Assembly (NCBI GenBank): GCA_903881565.1
Contig: CAIRTR010000302.1
Location: 1 to 36,061, forward strand
Length of the DNA: 36,061 bases
Reading direction: 5' to 3'
Source: Oligoflexia bacterium
GTDB lineage: Bacteria > Bdellovibrionota > UBA1018
Part shown: positions 25,551 through 34,461 of the stretch, in pieces
Position numbering within the stretch: the stretch's first letter is position 1
How the letters are laid out: the number at the start of each line of letters is the position of its first letter
Translations under genes and position numbers: made by a program
Notes under the pieces: generated by a model
What the model was told of the DNA's origin: nothing
Databases searched by the model: none
What the model saw: the letters and a program-made list of their open reading frames with translations, nothing else

Positions 25551-27770
25551 ATGTTAAAATCGACCTTTGTTGGAAAATCGGTTCCTCGTAAAGAAGCGTT
25601 GAGCAAGATTACGGGAGCAGCCAAGTACATTGATGACCTGAGCTTTCCGGGAATGATCCACGGCGTGACCGTGCGAAGTCCGGTGGCGCGCGGGCGGCTG
25701 AAGAAGATTTCGTTTGAGGGCGATTTGCCGTGGAACGAGATCACGCAAGTCACAGCAAAGGACATCCCCGGCGAAAACTGTGTCGCCGTCATTCTCAAAG
25801 AGCAGCCCATGCTCGTGGATGGCATGATCAATCATCCCGAAGAGCCCATTGTGCTCCTCGCCCACCCAGATCGCGCACTGCTTGAAAAAGCGCGCAAGAA
25901 TGTGAAATTTGAAATCGAAGCTCTGCCCTCTGTATTGAGTATCGACGACGCGCTGTCAAAGAAGGCCGTGGTTTGGGGCAGTGATAATATTCTAAAATCT
26001 TACCTTGTTGAAAAAGGTGACATCTCTCAGGCGTTTGCCGAGGCCGACCTCATCGTTGAAGGCGAATACACCACCGGCGCTCAAGAGCAGCTCTACATCG
26101 AACCCAACGGAATGATCGCAGTCGCCAATCCCAAAGACGGCGTCACCGTTTGGGGCTCTTTGCAGTGTCCGTTTTATGTGCACAAAGCGCTGAAGACTCT
26201 TTTTGGTTTACCGGATGATAAAATCAGGGTCATCCAAGTTGAAACAGGCGGAGGCTTTGGCGGTAAAGAAGACTATCCGTCTTTAATTGCGGGCCATGCG
26301 GCCCTCTTGGCTTGGAAATCAGGCCGCCCCGTCAAAATTATTTATGATCGCGCCGAAGACATGGCTGCAACCACGAAGCGTCACCCCTCGCGCACGCGCC
26401 ACAAAACGGCTGTAACAAAAGAAGGCAAAATCCTAGGCATGGACATCGATTTTGTCCTGGATGGCGGTGCCTATCTCACGCTCTCGTCCGTTGTGCTTTC
26501 GCGCGGAACGATTCACGCACCGGGTCCCTATGTTGTCCCCCATGTACGAATCAAAAGTGCGGCTGTCGCCACGAACACGCCACCTCATGGGGCTTTTCGC
26601 GGCTTTGGCGCGCCTCAAAGTATTTTCGCGCTTGAGCGACACCTGGATGTCGTGGCTGCTCGTTTAGGTCTGAGTCCTGAGGAGATTCGGCGTCGCAACT
26701 TCATTCATCAGGGTCAGCAAACGGCGACTTCTCAAACGATTAAAGAGCCCGTGGATTTTGATAAACTCATGGATCGCGCTTTTGAGATGAGTCATTATCA
26801 CTCGAAAATAAAGCGCTTTGAGATCGAAAACAAAACAAGCCCCATAAAAAAGGGAATCGGTTTTGCCGCCTTCATGCATGGCTCAGGCTTCACGGGCTCA
26901 GGTGAAGTTTATCTGGCTTCTGTTGCGGGTGTGGAAGCGACCTCCGAAGGACGAATTCGCGTCTTGGCTTCAAGCACAGAGATTGGTCAGGGCAAGAATA
27001 CCGTATTTGCGCAAATCGTCGCAGATGCGCTGTGTGTGGACGTAGGCCTGGTGGATGTGGCGCAACCGGATACGTCGGTGGTCCCTAATAGTGGACCCAC
27101 GGTGGCCTCACGAACGACGAGCGTCGTTGGAAAATTGGTTGAAGATGCCGCCAAAGGATTGCAAGCAACGTTGCGGCAAAGTGGTTTTTTGGGCGAGAGC
27201 TATACGAGCGCACAGTTTCAAGAAGCCTGTCTTGTGTATTTGGAAAAATTTGGGAGTCTCAAGACCCTCAGTCAATACAAAGCCCCTCCTGGAATTTTTT
27301 GGGATGACGAAAAATATCGAGGCGATGCCTACGGGACGTTTGCCTGGGCCGTTTATGTCGCTGAAGTCAGCGTTGATACCCGTACCTTTGAAGTGAAGGT
27401 TGACGACTTCGTCGCTGTTCAAGAGATTGGTCGTGTGGTCAATCCACTTTTGGCTCAGGGTCAAATTGAAGGCGGTGTGATTCAAGCTTTAGGATACGCG
27501 ATTTATGAAAACGTCATTTGGAAAGACGGCCGCATGGCCAATAATCGCATGACCAATTACATCATCCCCACGACGATGGATGTTCCGCGTGTGCAAGTCC
27601 ATTTTGAAGAAGTTCCCTATGCCTACGGGGCTGCAGGATCTAAGGGGATCGGCGAACTTCCGATGGATGGTCCGGCACCTGCTGTAATTAATGCCATTGC
27701 CCACGCAACGGGCGGGGATTTTAAACATATTCCACTGATGCCTGAAGATTTGATGAGGATACTCACATGA
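25551..27770 (+). CDS. xanthine dehydrogenase, molybdenum-binding subunit
   Basis: Large catalytic subunit (739 residues) of a three-subunit xanthine dehydrogenase, which oxidises hypoxanthine and xanthine to urate. Molybdopterin-binding and active-site segments are intact. TGGGFGGKE near 231-239 ends in the Glu that contacts purine in xanthine-type enzymes. GAFRGFGAPQ near 346-355 has the substrate Arg. GSKGIGELP near 696-704 has the general base Glu. The Glu and Arg favour xanthine over aldehyde as substrate (known from bovine and Rhodobacter enzymes). ATG 25551 is chosen, with ACAGGA about 10 bases upstream; a longer form from 25509 has no support. Its stop overlaps the next gene as ATGA, the first link of a tightly coupled operon. 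Confidence 0.93.
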   Translation: MLKSTFVGKSVPRKEALSKITGAAKYIDDLSFPGMIHGVTVRSPVARGRLKKISFEGDLPWNEITQVTAKDIPGENCVAVILKEQPMLVDGMINHPEEPIVLLAHPDRALLEKARKNVKFEIEALPSVLSIDDALSKKAVVWGSDNILKSYLVEKGDISQAFAEADLIVEGEYTTGAQEQLYIEPNGMIAVANPKDGVTVWGSLQCPFYVHKALKTLFGLPDDKIRVIQVETGGGFGGKEDYPSLIAGHAALLAWKSGRPVKIIYDRAEDMAATTKRHPSRTRHKTAVTKEGKILGMDIDFVLDGGAYLTLSSVVLSRGTIHAPGPYVVPHVRIKSAAVATNTPPHGAFRGFGAPQSIFALERHLDVVAARLGLSPEEIRRRNFIHQGQQTATSQTIKEPVDFDKLMDRAFEMSHYHSKIKRFEIENKTSPIKKGIGFAAFMHGSGFTGSGEVYLASVAGVEATSEGRIRVLASSTEIGQGKNTVFAQIVADALCVDVGLVDVAQPDTSVVPNSGPTVASRTTSVVGKLVEDAAKGLQATLRQSGFLGESYTSAQFQEACLVYLEKFGSLKTLSQYKAPPGIFWDDEKYRGDAYGTFAWAVYVAEVSVDTRTFEVKVDDFVAVQEIGRVVNPLLAQGQIEGGVIQALGYAIYENVIWKDGRMANNRMTNYIIPTTMDVPRVQVHFEEVPYAYGAAGSKGIGELPMDGPAPAVINAIAHATGGDFKHIPLMPEDLMRILT

Positions 27771-28222
27771 AACCTACCCACTTTGTTTTGAATGGCAAAA
27801 AGACGGAAATCGCTTCACCCCCCATGAGCAGGCTTCTGGATGTCTTGCGCGAAGAACTGCATTTGACAGGCACCAAAGAAGGCTGCGGCGAAGGTGAGTG
27901 CGGGGCCTGCAGTGTTCTCATTGACGGTGAGGTCGTGAATAGTTGTCTGGTTCCACTCGCTCAGGTCGAGGGGGCTGAAGTGCGGACGATTGAAGGTGTT
28001 ATTGAAGATCCTCGTTTTAAGGTGCTGCAAAGCGAATTTGTTGCGCACGGGGGGGCACAATGCGGGATCTGCACCCCAGGGATGATTGTTTCGAGCGCAA
28101 GCTTGCTTGAGAAAAATCCACATCCAAGGCGTGACGAGATTGAAAACGCACTGGCGGGTAATTTGTGTCGCTGTACCGGGTATTCTAAGATCATTGATTC
28201 AGTGGAGGCGGCATCCAAATGA
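27767..28222 (+). CDS. xanthine dehydrogenase, 2Fe-2S subunit
   Basis: Electron-transfer subunit, 151 residues, normal length. The plant-type ferredoxin cluster is bound by EGCGEGECGACSVLIDGEVVNSC. The second, helical cluster is bound by AQCGICTPGM and NLCRCTGY. All eight cysteines are present. It passes electrons from the Mo site to FAD. It overlaps both neighbours by 4 bases as ATGA, so subunits are probably made in balance. Gene letters for the three subunits differ among species, so none is given. Confidence 0.95.
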   Translation: MKPTHFVLNGKKTEIASPPMSRLLDVLREELHLTGTKEGCGEGECGACSVLIDGEVVNSCLVPLAQVEGAEVRTIEGVIEDPRFKVLQSEFVAHGGAQCGICTPGMIVSSASLLEKNPHPRRDEIENALAGNLCRCTGYSKIIDSVEAASK

Positions 28223-29097
28223 AAACCAATGCTGCTGAATTTGATCTTCGCACTCCAGCGACACTTGGCGAAGCGCTCGCTTTACTGGGAGAACCTCAGG
28301 GTAAGTGGCGTCCGTTCGCAGGCGGAACAGACCTCATGGTTCTTTTGGAGTCAGGCAATTTAATGCACAAGAATTTTGTGAATCTGCGAGGATTTAAAGA
28401 GCTTCGAGGTATCGAAGTTTCGCCTCAGTTTGTGGTTCTTGGAGCCCTGACTACGTTTTCCGCAATTCAGGAAAATGAATTGATTAAAAAGGAGTTTCCT
28501 TGTCTGGTTCAGGCGGCCGCTCAGGTTGGGGCGATTGCGATTCAGAATCGAGGAACCATCGGCGGAAATATTGGCAACGCGTCGCCTGCCGCGGATTCGC
28601 CCCCTGCACTTTTGATTTACGACGCTGAGATTGAGTTGATGAGTACCTCTGGGGCGCGCTGGGTCTCTTACGATAGTTTTCATACGGGATATAAAAAGAC
28701 ACTGCTAGGCGCGGGAGAGTTGATTTCTAAAATTCGCTTGCCTCGTACTACACGTGCCTCGGGAAGAACCGTTCACTATTTTCGAAAAGTAGGCGCCAGA
28801 AAAGCCCAGGCGATTTCGAAGGTCAGTGTCGCTGGATGGGCTCACGTAGAAAAGGGCGTTATCAAAGAAGTGCGTTTGGCTCTGGGGAGCGTTGCTCCCA
28901 CCGTGGTTCGTGGAAAAAATACCGAAAACTTATTGAAAGGGAAGGTCCTGTCGCCCGCTCTTTATGAAGAGGCTCGCAGTATTTTAGGGGGCGAGATTTC
29001 GCCTATCTCCGACATTCGATCCACCGACGTTTATCGAAAACGAATCGCACAAAACCTCTTAAGTGAGTTCCTCGAGCATGTGGGATTGGATCAGTAA
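28219..29097 (+). CDS. xanthine dehydrogenase, FAD-binding subunit
   Basis: FAD subunit of the CoxM/XdhB-like family, 292 residues. The FAD-binding motifs are RPFAGGTDLMVLLE near 31-44 and QNRGTIGGNIGNASPAADSP near 109-128. The C-terminal substrate-side domain is complete (LGSVAPTVVRGKNTE). It hands electrons to NAD+ or another acceptor. It starts with ATGA overlap on the 2Fe-2S gene, and its last 20 bases overlap the start of the XdhC-type gene. Confidence 0.94.
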   Translation: MKTNAAEFDLRTPATLGEALALLGEPQGKWRPFAGGTDLMVLLESGNLMHKNFVNLRGFKELRGIEVSPQFVVLGALTTFSAIQENELIKKEFPCLVQAAAQVGAIAIQNRGTIGGNIGNASPAADSPPALLIYDAEIELMSTSGARWVSYDSFHTGYKKTLLGAGELISKIRLPRTTRASGRTVHYFRKVGARKAQAISKVSVAGWAHVEKGVIKEVRLALGSVAPTVVRGKNTENLLKGKVLSPALYEEARSILGGEISPISDIRSTDVYRKRIAQNLLSEFLEHVGLDQ

Positions 29098-29863
29098 ACT
29101 CAGCCAGCTCAGACAGCAAGGAACCCCTGCGGTTCTCGTTACCGTTTCACAGGTGAGTGGTTCTGCGCCCCGAGAAATCGGCGCTAAGATGATCGTTTTG
29201 GAGAAAGGAAAATTCTTTGGAACCATCGGTGGCGGTCGCCTTGAGGAGTTGGCTTTGCAAGACGCTCAGAAAACTTTTACAGCGGGTAAAGCGCAGTCGA
29301 TTCGATATCCGCTAGGCGCAAAGACCGGGCAATGTTGTGGAGGGGTGGTGGAACTGCTTATGGAAGTCATGAATACAGGACCTTTATTGTATATTTTTGG
29401 GGCAGGCCATGTGGGGCAAGCGGTATGCCGAACTTTCGTAGGAACACCGTTTCAAATTCACGTCATTGATGAGCGCGAGGAGTGGGTAAATTCTGATCAA
29501 ATTCCTCCAGAAGTAATTCGGCATCACTGTCCTTCGGGCGAATGGGATGATTTTGTTAAAGAAGCTATTTGGGATGATCAACGAGTTTACGTTGCAATCT
29601 TGACACACCGACATGACCTGGATCAGGAAATTTGTTCAAAGCTCCTTAACCATCCCCGCCGTTTTCTTGGTATGATAGGAAGCAGTTCAAAATGGAGTCG
29701 GATTCAAGAAAGACTGCTTCAGAAAGGGGCAACACAATCCGATCTAAACCAAGTGCGGTGTCCGATGGGTTTGTCGATTGGCGGCAAGGCCCCGCAGGAG
29801 ATCGCAATCAGCCTGGCGGCGGAGGTTTTAAGCATTCACTATGGAACAAATCACAAGCACTGA
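29078..29863 (+). CDS. XdhC-family molybdenum cofactor maturation factor
   Basis: XdhC/CoxI-family protein of 261 residues. XdhC binds molybdenum cofactor, helps its sulfuration and inserts it into xanthine dehydrogenase. The N-terminal domain has SGSAPREIGAKMIV and GTIGGGRLEE. The C-terminal Rossmann domain has LLYIFGAGHVGQAV, and LTHRHDLDQEI, FLGMIGSSSK and PMGLSIGGKAPQEIAIS follow. ATG 29078 is chosen over GTG 29063; both overlap the FAD-subunit gene. It overlaps the next gene by 23 bases. Placement directly after the three subunit genes fits the role. Confidence 0.9.
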   Translation: MWDWISKLSQLRQQGTPAVLVTVSQVSGSAPREIGAKMIVLEKGKFFGTIGGGRLEELALQDAQKTFTAGKAQSIRYPLGAKTGQCCGGVVELLMEVMNTGPLLYIFGAGHVGQAVCRTFVGTPFQIHVIDEREEWVNSDQIPPEVIRHHCPSGEWDDFVKEAIWDDQRVYVAILTHRHDLDQEICSKLLNHPRRFLGMIGSSSKWSRIQERLLQKGATQSDLNQVRCPMGLSIGGKAPQEIAISLAAEVLSIHYGTNHKH

Positions 29864-30554
29864 AACCGAGAAGCAACATGAGAGTCGTCGATATGGAATG
29901 ATCCTTTTAGCGGGCGGAGCCGGCACGCGAATGGATTGCCCTAAGGGGCTTTTGCCTTTTTCAGGAAAGCCTTGGGTCCTGGAGCAAATCAATCGCTTCA
30001 GGAATGTCGGAGGTCGGACGGTCGTGGTGGTCCTGGGGAACAAGAGTTCCAAGTACCTTTCCGATATCCCGGATTTTAAGTACGCGCTCGACACCGTGTA
30101 TGAGTATCGCGGAATGAATCTTAAAGTTGTGGTGAATAAGAATTTCGAATCCGGACAGTTTTCCTCGCTGCAGGCTGGAATTCGGGGTCTTTTTGATGGG
30201 AAAGATTCGGCATGTTTTCTTTCAACTGTGGATACGCCGCTCGGAGGTCCTGAGGCTTATCGCTCTTTAGAGACCAACATATCGGAGTTCCCAAACCTTC
30301 AGGCTGTAGTGCCTGAAGTTCAGGGTAAAGGCGGGCATCCCATCTTATTGAGTCGAACATTTGCTCTCTCTCTTTTGAGTCTTGACCCGTGGGCCGAAAC
30401 CTCGCGCTTGGACTCGATCTTGAGGATGGCGCCGTGGGAGAAGGTCAGGCGCGTTCCAGTTGGGGATCCCTTGATCACGCTCAATATCAATACCCCAGAG
30501 GATTGGCGTACATTTGTCGCGTCTTGTGAGAAGAAGCCGCGGCCGTTTTCTTAG
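29841..30554 (+). CDS. MobA/MocA-like molybdenum cofactor nucleotidyltransferase
   Basis: Nucleotidyltransferase of 237 residues in the MobA/MocA family, which converts Mo-molybdopterin to the cytosine (MocA) or guanine (MobA) dinucleotide form. The P-loop-like start is LLAGGAGTRMDCPKGLLPF. ESGQFSSLQAGI and LSTVDTPLGGPE carry nucleotide- and metal-binding residues, with KGGHPILL later. Bacterial xanthine dehydrogenases can use either form, so CTP versus GTP is left open. ATG 29841 overlaps the XdhC-type gene by 23 bases. The 3' end overlaps leuS by 4 bases on the other strand. It is the last gene of the operon. Confidence 0.85.
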   Translation: MEQITSTETEKQHESRRYGMILLAGGAGTRMDCPKGLLPFSGKPWVLEQINRFRNVGGRTVVVVLGNKSSKYLSDIPDFKYALDTVYEYRGMNLKVVVNKNFESGQFSSLQAGIRGLFDGKDSACFLSTVDTPLGGPEAYRSLETNISEFPNLQAVVPEVQGKGGHPILLSRTFALSLLSLDPWAETSRLDSILRMAPWEKVRRVPVGDPLITLNINTPEDWRTFVASCEKKPRPFS

Positions 30555-33028
30555 TTCGCCACGAAGTTGAGAATCTTATCTTTCACGAAGATCACCTTCT
30601 TTATGGTCTTGCCCTGCAATTGATTGGCAACTGTGGGGAGCTCACGAGCCAACTTTTCAACCGTAGCTTGATCTGAGCCGGGTTCAATCTCAACCATGCC
30701 ACGAGTTTTCCCCATGACTTGAATAGCAAGTTGAATGAGATCGTCTTTGGCAATCGCCGGATCAAACGTGGGCCAGGGCTCAAAAGTGAGCTCGGACTTT
30801 TCGCCCATGCGATGCCAGAGTTCTTCGGCCAGATGAGGGGCGAGAGGATTCAAGAGCTGGATGAAGGGCCTCATGCAGGCACGGGGTTTTAGAGTGGCTT
30901 TGGTCATGTGGTTCATGAACACCATCAGTGAGCTAATTGCCGTATTGAATCGCAGGTTCTCAATGTCTTCAGTGACCTTCTTGATGGTCTTGTGAGTGAT
31001 TTTGAGATCTTCAGCCGAAGGAGCTTCATCACTGAGCGTGAGCTTGATGGTGGAGTTTTCGGAGAAAGGTGCATCATCTGAATCATCGGTAAACGCACGC
31101 CACGTGCGTTGAACAAAACGATACACGCCTTCAATGGCAGACGTGTTCCAGGGTTTGTCGCGCTCCAGCGGTCCCATGAACATTTCGTACATGCGAAGGG
31201 TGTCGGCTCCATACTTTTCGACCACGACATCAGGGTTGATGACGTTGCCGCGGGATTTGGACATTTTTTCGCCGTCTTCGCCCAGGATCATTCCTTGGTG
31301 AACGAGGCGCTGAAAGGGTTCGTCGTGAGTCACAAGGCCTGCATCGTAAAGAACTTTCGTCCAAAACCGTGCGTAGAGCAAATGTCCCACGGCGTGTTCG
31401 GGTCCACCCAGATAAAGATCCACGGGGAGCCAGTATTTTTCAGCTTCTTTTCCCCAGGGTTCATTGTCGTTTGTCGGATCGCAGTAACGCAAGAAGTACC
31501 AAGACGAGCCCGCACTGCCAGGCATTGTGTCCGTTTCGCGAACTGCGGGTTTTCCGGTTTTGGGATCGACCGTATTGAGCCACTCGGTGATCGCAGCAAG
31601 AGGGCTCTCGCCGGTGCCGGTCGGTTCGTAACTTTTGACATCGGGAAGAAGAACAGGCAGTTGATCAATGGGGAGAGCTTGTGTCGGCCCATCTTTGTCA
31701 CCCAGATGAATAATGGGAAACGGCTCGCCCCAATAGCGTTGGCGAGAAAAAAGCCAGTCGCGCAGTTTGTACTGGATGCTGCTTTTTCCGAAGCCGTTTT
31801 TCTCCGCAAATTCGATCGTTGCTTGAGTGGCTTTTTCGGTGGTCATCCCAGTGATGAAACCCGAGTTCACTGAGATCCCGTCGCCTGAGAAAACCTTTTC
31901 AATGGGAGATTCAGCGGTATCAGCGGGATTTGCGAGATCCTTAACGACCTTCCGAATCGGAATTTGAAACGTATGCGCAAATTCCCAGTCACGTTCATCG
32001 TGACCTGGAACGGCCATGATGGCGCCCGTACCGTAACCCATCATGACGTAATCCGCGATCCAGACCGGGATTTTTTCTCCCGAGAATGGATTTAGCGCGT
32101 AGGCGCCCGTGAATTCGCCTGTCTTTTTCTTTCCCGCTTCTTCACTTCTACGGGCCATCTCAGATTTTTGGGCCGCAAGCGTTTGATAAGATTTCACAGC
32201 CGCTTTTTGGCCTGCGGTCGTGATCTCTTCAACCAGGGGGTGCTCAGGAGCGAGTACCATGAAGGTTGCGCCGAAAATGGTATCGGGGCGAGTGGTGAAG
32301 ATTTCGATTTCGCTTGTGTGGCCTTCGATCTTGAAGCGCGCTTGAAGGCCTACGCTTTTTCCAATCCAGTTTCGTTGCAGTTCTTTGGTGCCTTCAGGCC
32401 AATCGAGTTTATCGAGGTCTTTTAAGAGGCGTTCAGCGTAATCCGTGATCTTGAGCATCCATTGTTTCATGGGCACGCGAAACACAGGGTGTCCGCCACG
32501 CTCCGATTTTCCGTCGACCACTTCTTCATTGGCCAAAACTGTTTTAAGGACCGGGCACCAATTGACGGGAACTTCTTTTTGGTAGGCAAGACCGCGCTCG
32601 TAAAGCTTGAGAAAAATAAATTGCGTCCATTTGAAATAGTTCGGATCACAAGTCGCGATCTCTCTCGTCCAATCGTAACTAAAGCCCAGGGATTTAAGCT
32701 GGCGCTTGAAGGTTTCCATCGCGGCTTTCGTCGTAATCGCCGGATGCACGCCCGTTTGAAGCGCATATTGTTCGGCAGGTAAGCCAAACGCATCCCAACC
32801 CATCGGGTGAAGGACGTTAAAGCCTTTTGCCCGTTTATAACGCGATAAGATGTCAGTTGCCGTATAGCCTTCGGGGTGTCCTACATGCAGCCCTGAGCTG
32901 CTGGGATAGGGAAACATATCCAGGATGTAGTATTTGGGCTTTGAGCTCTTGTTCTCCGCTTTGAAAACCTGCTTTTCATCCCAAGTTTGCTGCCATTTAG
33001 TTTCGATGAGTTTATGGTTGTAGGACAT
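30551..33028 (-). CDS. leuS: leucyl-tRNA synthetase
   Basis: Class I aminoacyl-tRNA synthetase that charges tRNA-Leu, 825 residues. HIGH-type motif HVGH is at residues 48-51 (FPYPSSSGLHVGH). The CP1 editing domain is present (TTRPDTIFGATF and YGTGAIMAVPGHDERDW). The leucine-specific and KMSKS regions are intact (GEDGEKMSKSRGNV), and the C-terminal anticodon-binding part ends with FVKDKILNFVAN. ATG 33028 is the family-consistent start. A longer form from 33148 would overlap the divergent gene. No Shine-Dalgarno is visible upstream. Only 23 bases separate it from the divergent MnmD-like gene. Confidence 0.97.
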   Translation of the reverse strand: MSYNHKLIETKWQQTWDEKQVFKAENKSSKPKYYILDMFPYPSSSGLHVGHPEGYTATDILSRYKRAKGFNVLHPMGWDAFGLPAEQYALQTGVHPAITTKAAMETFKRQLKSLGFSYDWTREIATCDPNYFKWTQFIFLKLYERGLAYQKEVPVNWCPVLKTVLANEEVVDGKSERGGHPVFRVPMKQWMLKITDYAERLLKDLDKLDWPEGTKELQRNWIGKSVGLQARFKIEGHTSEIEIFTTRPDTIFGATFMVLAPEHPLVEEITTAGQKAAVKSYQTLAAQKSEMARRSEEAGKKKTGEFTGAYALNPFSGEKIPVWIADYVMMGYGTGAIMAVPGHDERDWEFAHTFQIPIRKVVKDLANPADTAESPIEKVFSGDGISVNSGFITGMTTEKATQATIEFAEKNGFGKSSIQYKLRDWLFSRQRYWGEPFPIIHLGDKDGPTQALPIDQLPVLLPDVKSYEPTGTGESPLAAITEWLNTVDPKTGKPAVRETDTMPGSAGSSWYFLRYCDPTNDNEPWGKEAEKYWLPVDLYLGGPEHAVGHLLYARFWTKVLYDAGLVTHDEPFQRLVHQGMILGEDGEKMSKSRGNVINPDVVVEKYGADTLRMYEMFMGPLERDKPWNTSAIEGVYRFVQRTWRAFTDDSDDAPFSENSTIKLTLSDEAPSAEDLKITHKTIKKVTEDIENLRFNTAISSLMVFMNHMTKATLKPRACMRPFIQLLNPLAPHLAEELWHRMGEKSELTFEPWPTFDPAIAKDDLIQLAIQVMGKTRGMVEIEPGSDQATVEKLARELPTVANQLQGKTIKKVIFVKDKILNFVAN

Positions 33029-33051
33029 AGGAAATACTTTATATTTGCAAC

Positions 33052-33903
33052 GTGGCAAACGCAACGAGTGACACCCATGAGCCTGTGATTTTTGACAACG
33101 GCACGACTTCGATGCGCGATCTCGCCACCGGTGAAGCGATGCATTCACGAATTGGGCCTTGGGCCGAGGCTCAGGCGCTTCATATTGTGCCTTCGGGCTT
33201 GAGGGAGCGCTTGTCGGAGGGTTCGGTATCGGCGCCGTTGGTTGTATGGGATGTGGGCTTAGGAATTGCTGCCAATGCTTTGGCGGCGATTCAATGCGCG
33301 CGTGCGGTTTCAGGGGGGTCGAGCGGGGCTGCGCGTGGGCTAACGCTTTTGTCTTTTGAGCGGGATTTATCGCCGTTGAGGCAGGCGCTGGAGGAGCTCG
33401 CGAGGTTTCCCTATTTAGCGGAGTTTGAGGGGCCAGTGGGGGAGTTGCTGTCGTCGCGTGAGTGGCGGTCTTCTGAAGGCGGATGTGAAATCAATTGGCG
33501 CCTCTTCGAAGGTGACTTCTTTTCATTGGGATTAGAAAGTTTGCCAAAACCTGACATTATTTTTTATGATTTTTATTCGCCTAAAACCGCGCCTCATCTT
33601 TGGACGTATAAGGGGTTTGAGCGATTGTTTAAGTTAAGTGCGCCGGGGGCGACGATGTGTACCTATAGCGCAGCAACTTGGGTGCGCTCCGCGCTCTTGC
33701 TTGCGGGGTTTCATGTGGGCTATGGGCCGATGACGGATGCAAAAATGGAGTCGACGGTGGCGTCGCTTTCGCGTGAGAACTTAGCGCGGCCTTTGGATCA
33801 GCGGTGGTTGGATCGCCTGGGTCGTTCGGGTAGGCCATGGCCTGATGATTGGGATGGGGAGGATGGTCTTAAAAGGATCGCAGAAATTCTGCGCCCCTTT
33901 TGA
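33052..33903 (+). CDS. MnmD-like SAM-dependent methyltransferase (tRNA wobble uridine type)
   Basis: Predicted methyltransferase of the MnmC N-domain (MnmD/DUF752) family, which methylates 5-aminomethyl-2-thiouridine at tRNA position 34. The SAM site is VVWDVGLGIAANALAAI. The family-typical PDIIFYDFYSPKTAPHLWT and GATMCTYSAATWVRSALLLAGF are present, with FDNGTTSMRDLATGEAMHS as N-terminal signature. There is no oxidoreductase (MnmC2) half. GTG 33052 keeps the full signature; ATG 33112 is the alternative. The gene is GC-rich. Its TGA is shared with a following ATG (TGATG) that opens the broken winged-helix gene. CGCAGAA/TTCTGCG (33879-33893) is a palindrome near its end. Confidence 0.82.
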   Translation: MANATSDTHEPVIFDNGTTSMRDLATGEAMHSRIGPWAEAQALHIVPSGLRERLSEGSVSAPLVVWDVGLGIAANALAAIQCARAVSGGSSGAARGLTLLSFERDLSPLRQALEELARFPYLAEFEGPVGELLSSREWRSSEGGCEINWRLFEGDFFSLGLESLPKPDIIFYDFYSPKTAPHLWTYKGFERLFKLSAPGATMCTYSAATWVRSALLLAGFHVGYGPMTDAKMESTVASLSRENLARPLDQRWLDRLGRSGRPWPDDWDGEDGLKRIAEILRPF

Positions 33904-33959
33904 TGCTGGGTGCGTTAAATAGGGGTTGAGGCCTTTACAATATTAGTGGTCATATAACC
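33894..33959 (+). repeat. direct repeat copy A (66 bp)
   Basis: About 90% identical to 35071-35136 in the same orientation, with four mismatches and two single-base gaps. It spans the last codons of the MnmD-like gene, the TGATG junction and the 5' end of the winged-helix gene. It ends in the imperfect palindrome GGTCATATAACC. See findings for the two readings (duplicated gene fragment or regulatory element). Confidence 0.85.
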
Positions 33960-34199
33960 AATATGTTTGGTGTTCCTCTCTTTTCTGTCCAAAAACAGCT
34001 CCTAAGATTCGAAGCGGGTGGCATCCTAGTCAGCCAATTGAAAGGCAAGACTCGCATGTTCTATTGGAATCCCCGGTTTCCGCTAAAGAGCGAGCTTCGA
34101 TCATTCTTAAAACGAGCGATCGAATTGCTGCCCGAGACTGAGAAGGAAAAATATTTTACGGGCCGACGTCGCCCTCGCAGGACAGGTAAGCCCTTGTGA
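33903..34199 (+). pseudogene. winged-helix DNA-binding protein, 5' end disrupted
   Basis: From ATG 33963 the frame encodes 78 residues typical of a small winged-helix regulator family ending in a basic RRRPRRTGKPL. FGVPLFSVQKQLLRFEAGGILV is the recognition-helix and wing region (given here in two parts: FGVPLFSVQKQ and LLRFEAGGILV), then TRMFYWNPRFPL. Family members normally have about 30 more residues in front. ATG 33903, in TGATG overlap with the MnmD-like stop, reads MLGALNRG and then stops. The frame that joins the domain can be read back only to a TGA at 33927 (LYNISGHITNMFG). So the first helix is lost by frameshift and probably deletion. A shortened product from 33963 may still be made. 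Confidence 0.6.
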
Positions 34200-34261
34200 A
34201 ATATAGAATTGGCAAAGACCCCACCATAGAGGAGATTGCCGCCGTACGAGATGACTTTTAG
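34196..34261 (+). pseudogene. short remnant after winged-helix gene
   Basis: GTG 34196 overlaps the winged-helix stop (GTGA) and opens a 21-residue frame (KYRIGKDPTIEEIAAVRDDF) that ends at TAG 34259-34261. The coupled start and ordered sequence suggest the beginning of a second operon gene whose remainder was lost. No family can be named. Confidence 0.35.
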
Positions 34262-34427
34262 TGACTGGAAAAGTCAGGTCGGCTCTTATGAAGAGAAATC
34301 CAGAGATCACCTTTTGGCGCTCACTACCCCACCCTGGAGTGGAGGACTTCAGCTGATGATCGGTACGGATCAGAAAACACTCATCCTTGATGACGACCAG
34401 ATGAAGTATACATTTACGAAGAAGTAG
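34251..34427 (+). CDS. small hypothetical protein (58 aa)
   Basis: Frame from ATG 34251 encodes MTFSDWKSQVGSYEEKSRDH and continues to KYTFTKK. It is charged, has no signal peptide or membrane helix and is not recognised. GGAG lies 16 bases upstream, too far for a normal Shine-Dalgarno. It overlaps the preceding short remnant in another frame. It could be a real small gene or chance coding in decayed sequence. Confidence 0.35.
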   Translation: MTFSDWKSQVGSYEEKSRDHLLALTTPPWSGGLQLMIGTDQKTLILDDDQMKYTFTKK

Positions 34428-34461
34428 GAAGTAGCGAAGTTTAAATGGTCCTTGGCAGGAT

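Noticed and set aside
33930-33963. TTTACA and TATAAC in repeat copy A as a promoter for the winged-helix remnant.
   Set aside because: The spacing is 13 bases, too short for sigma-70. Kept only as a palindrome in the repeat entry.
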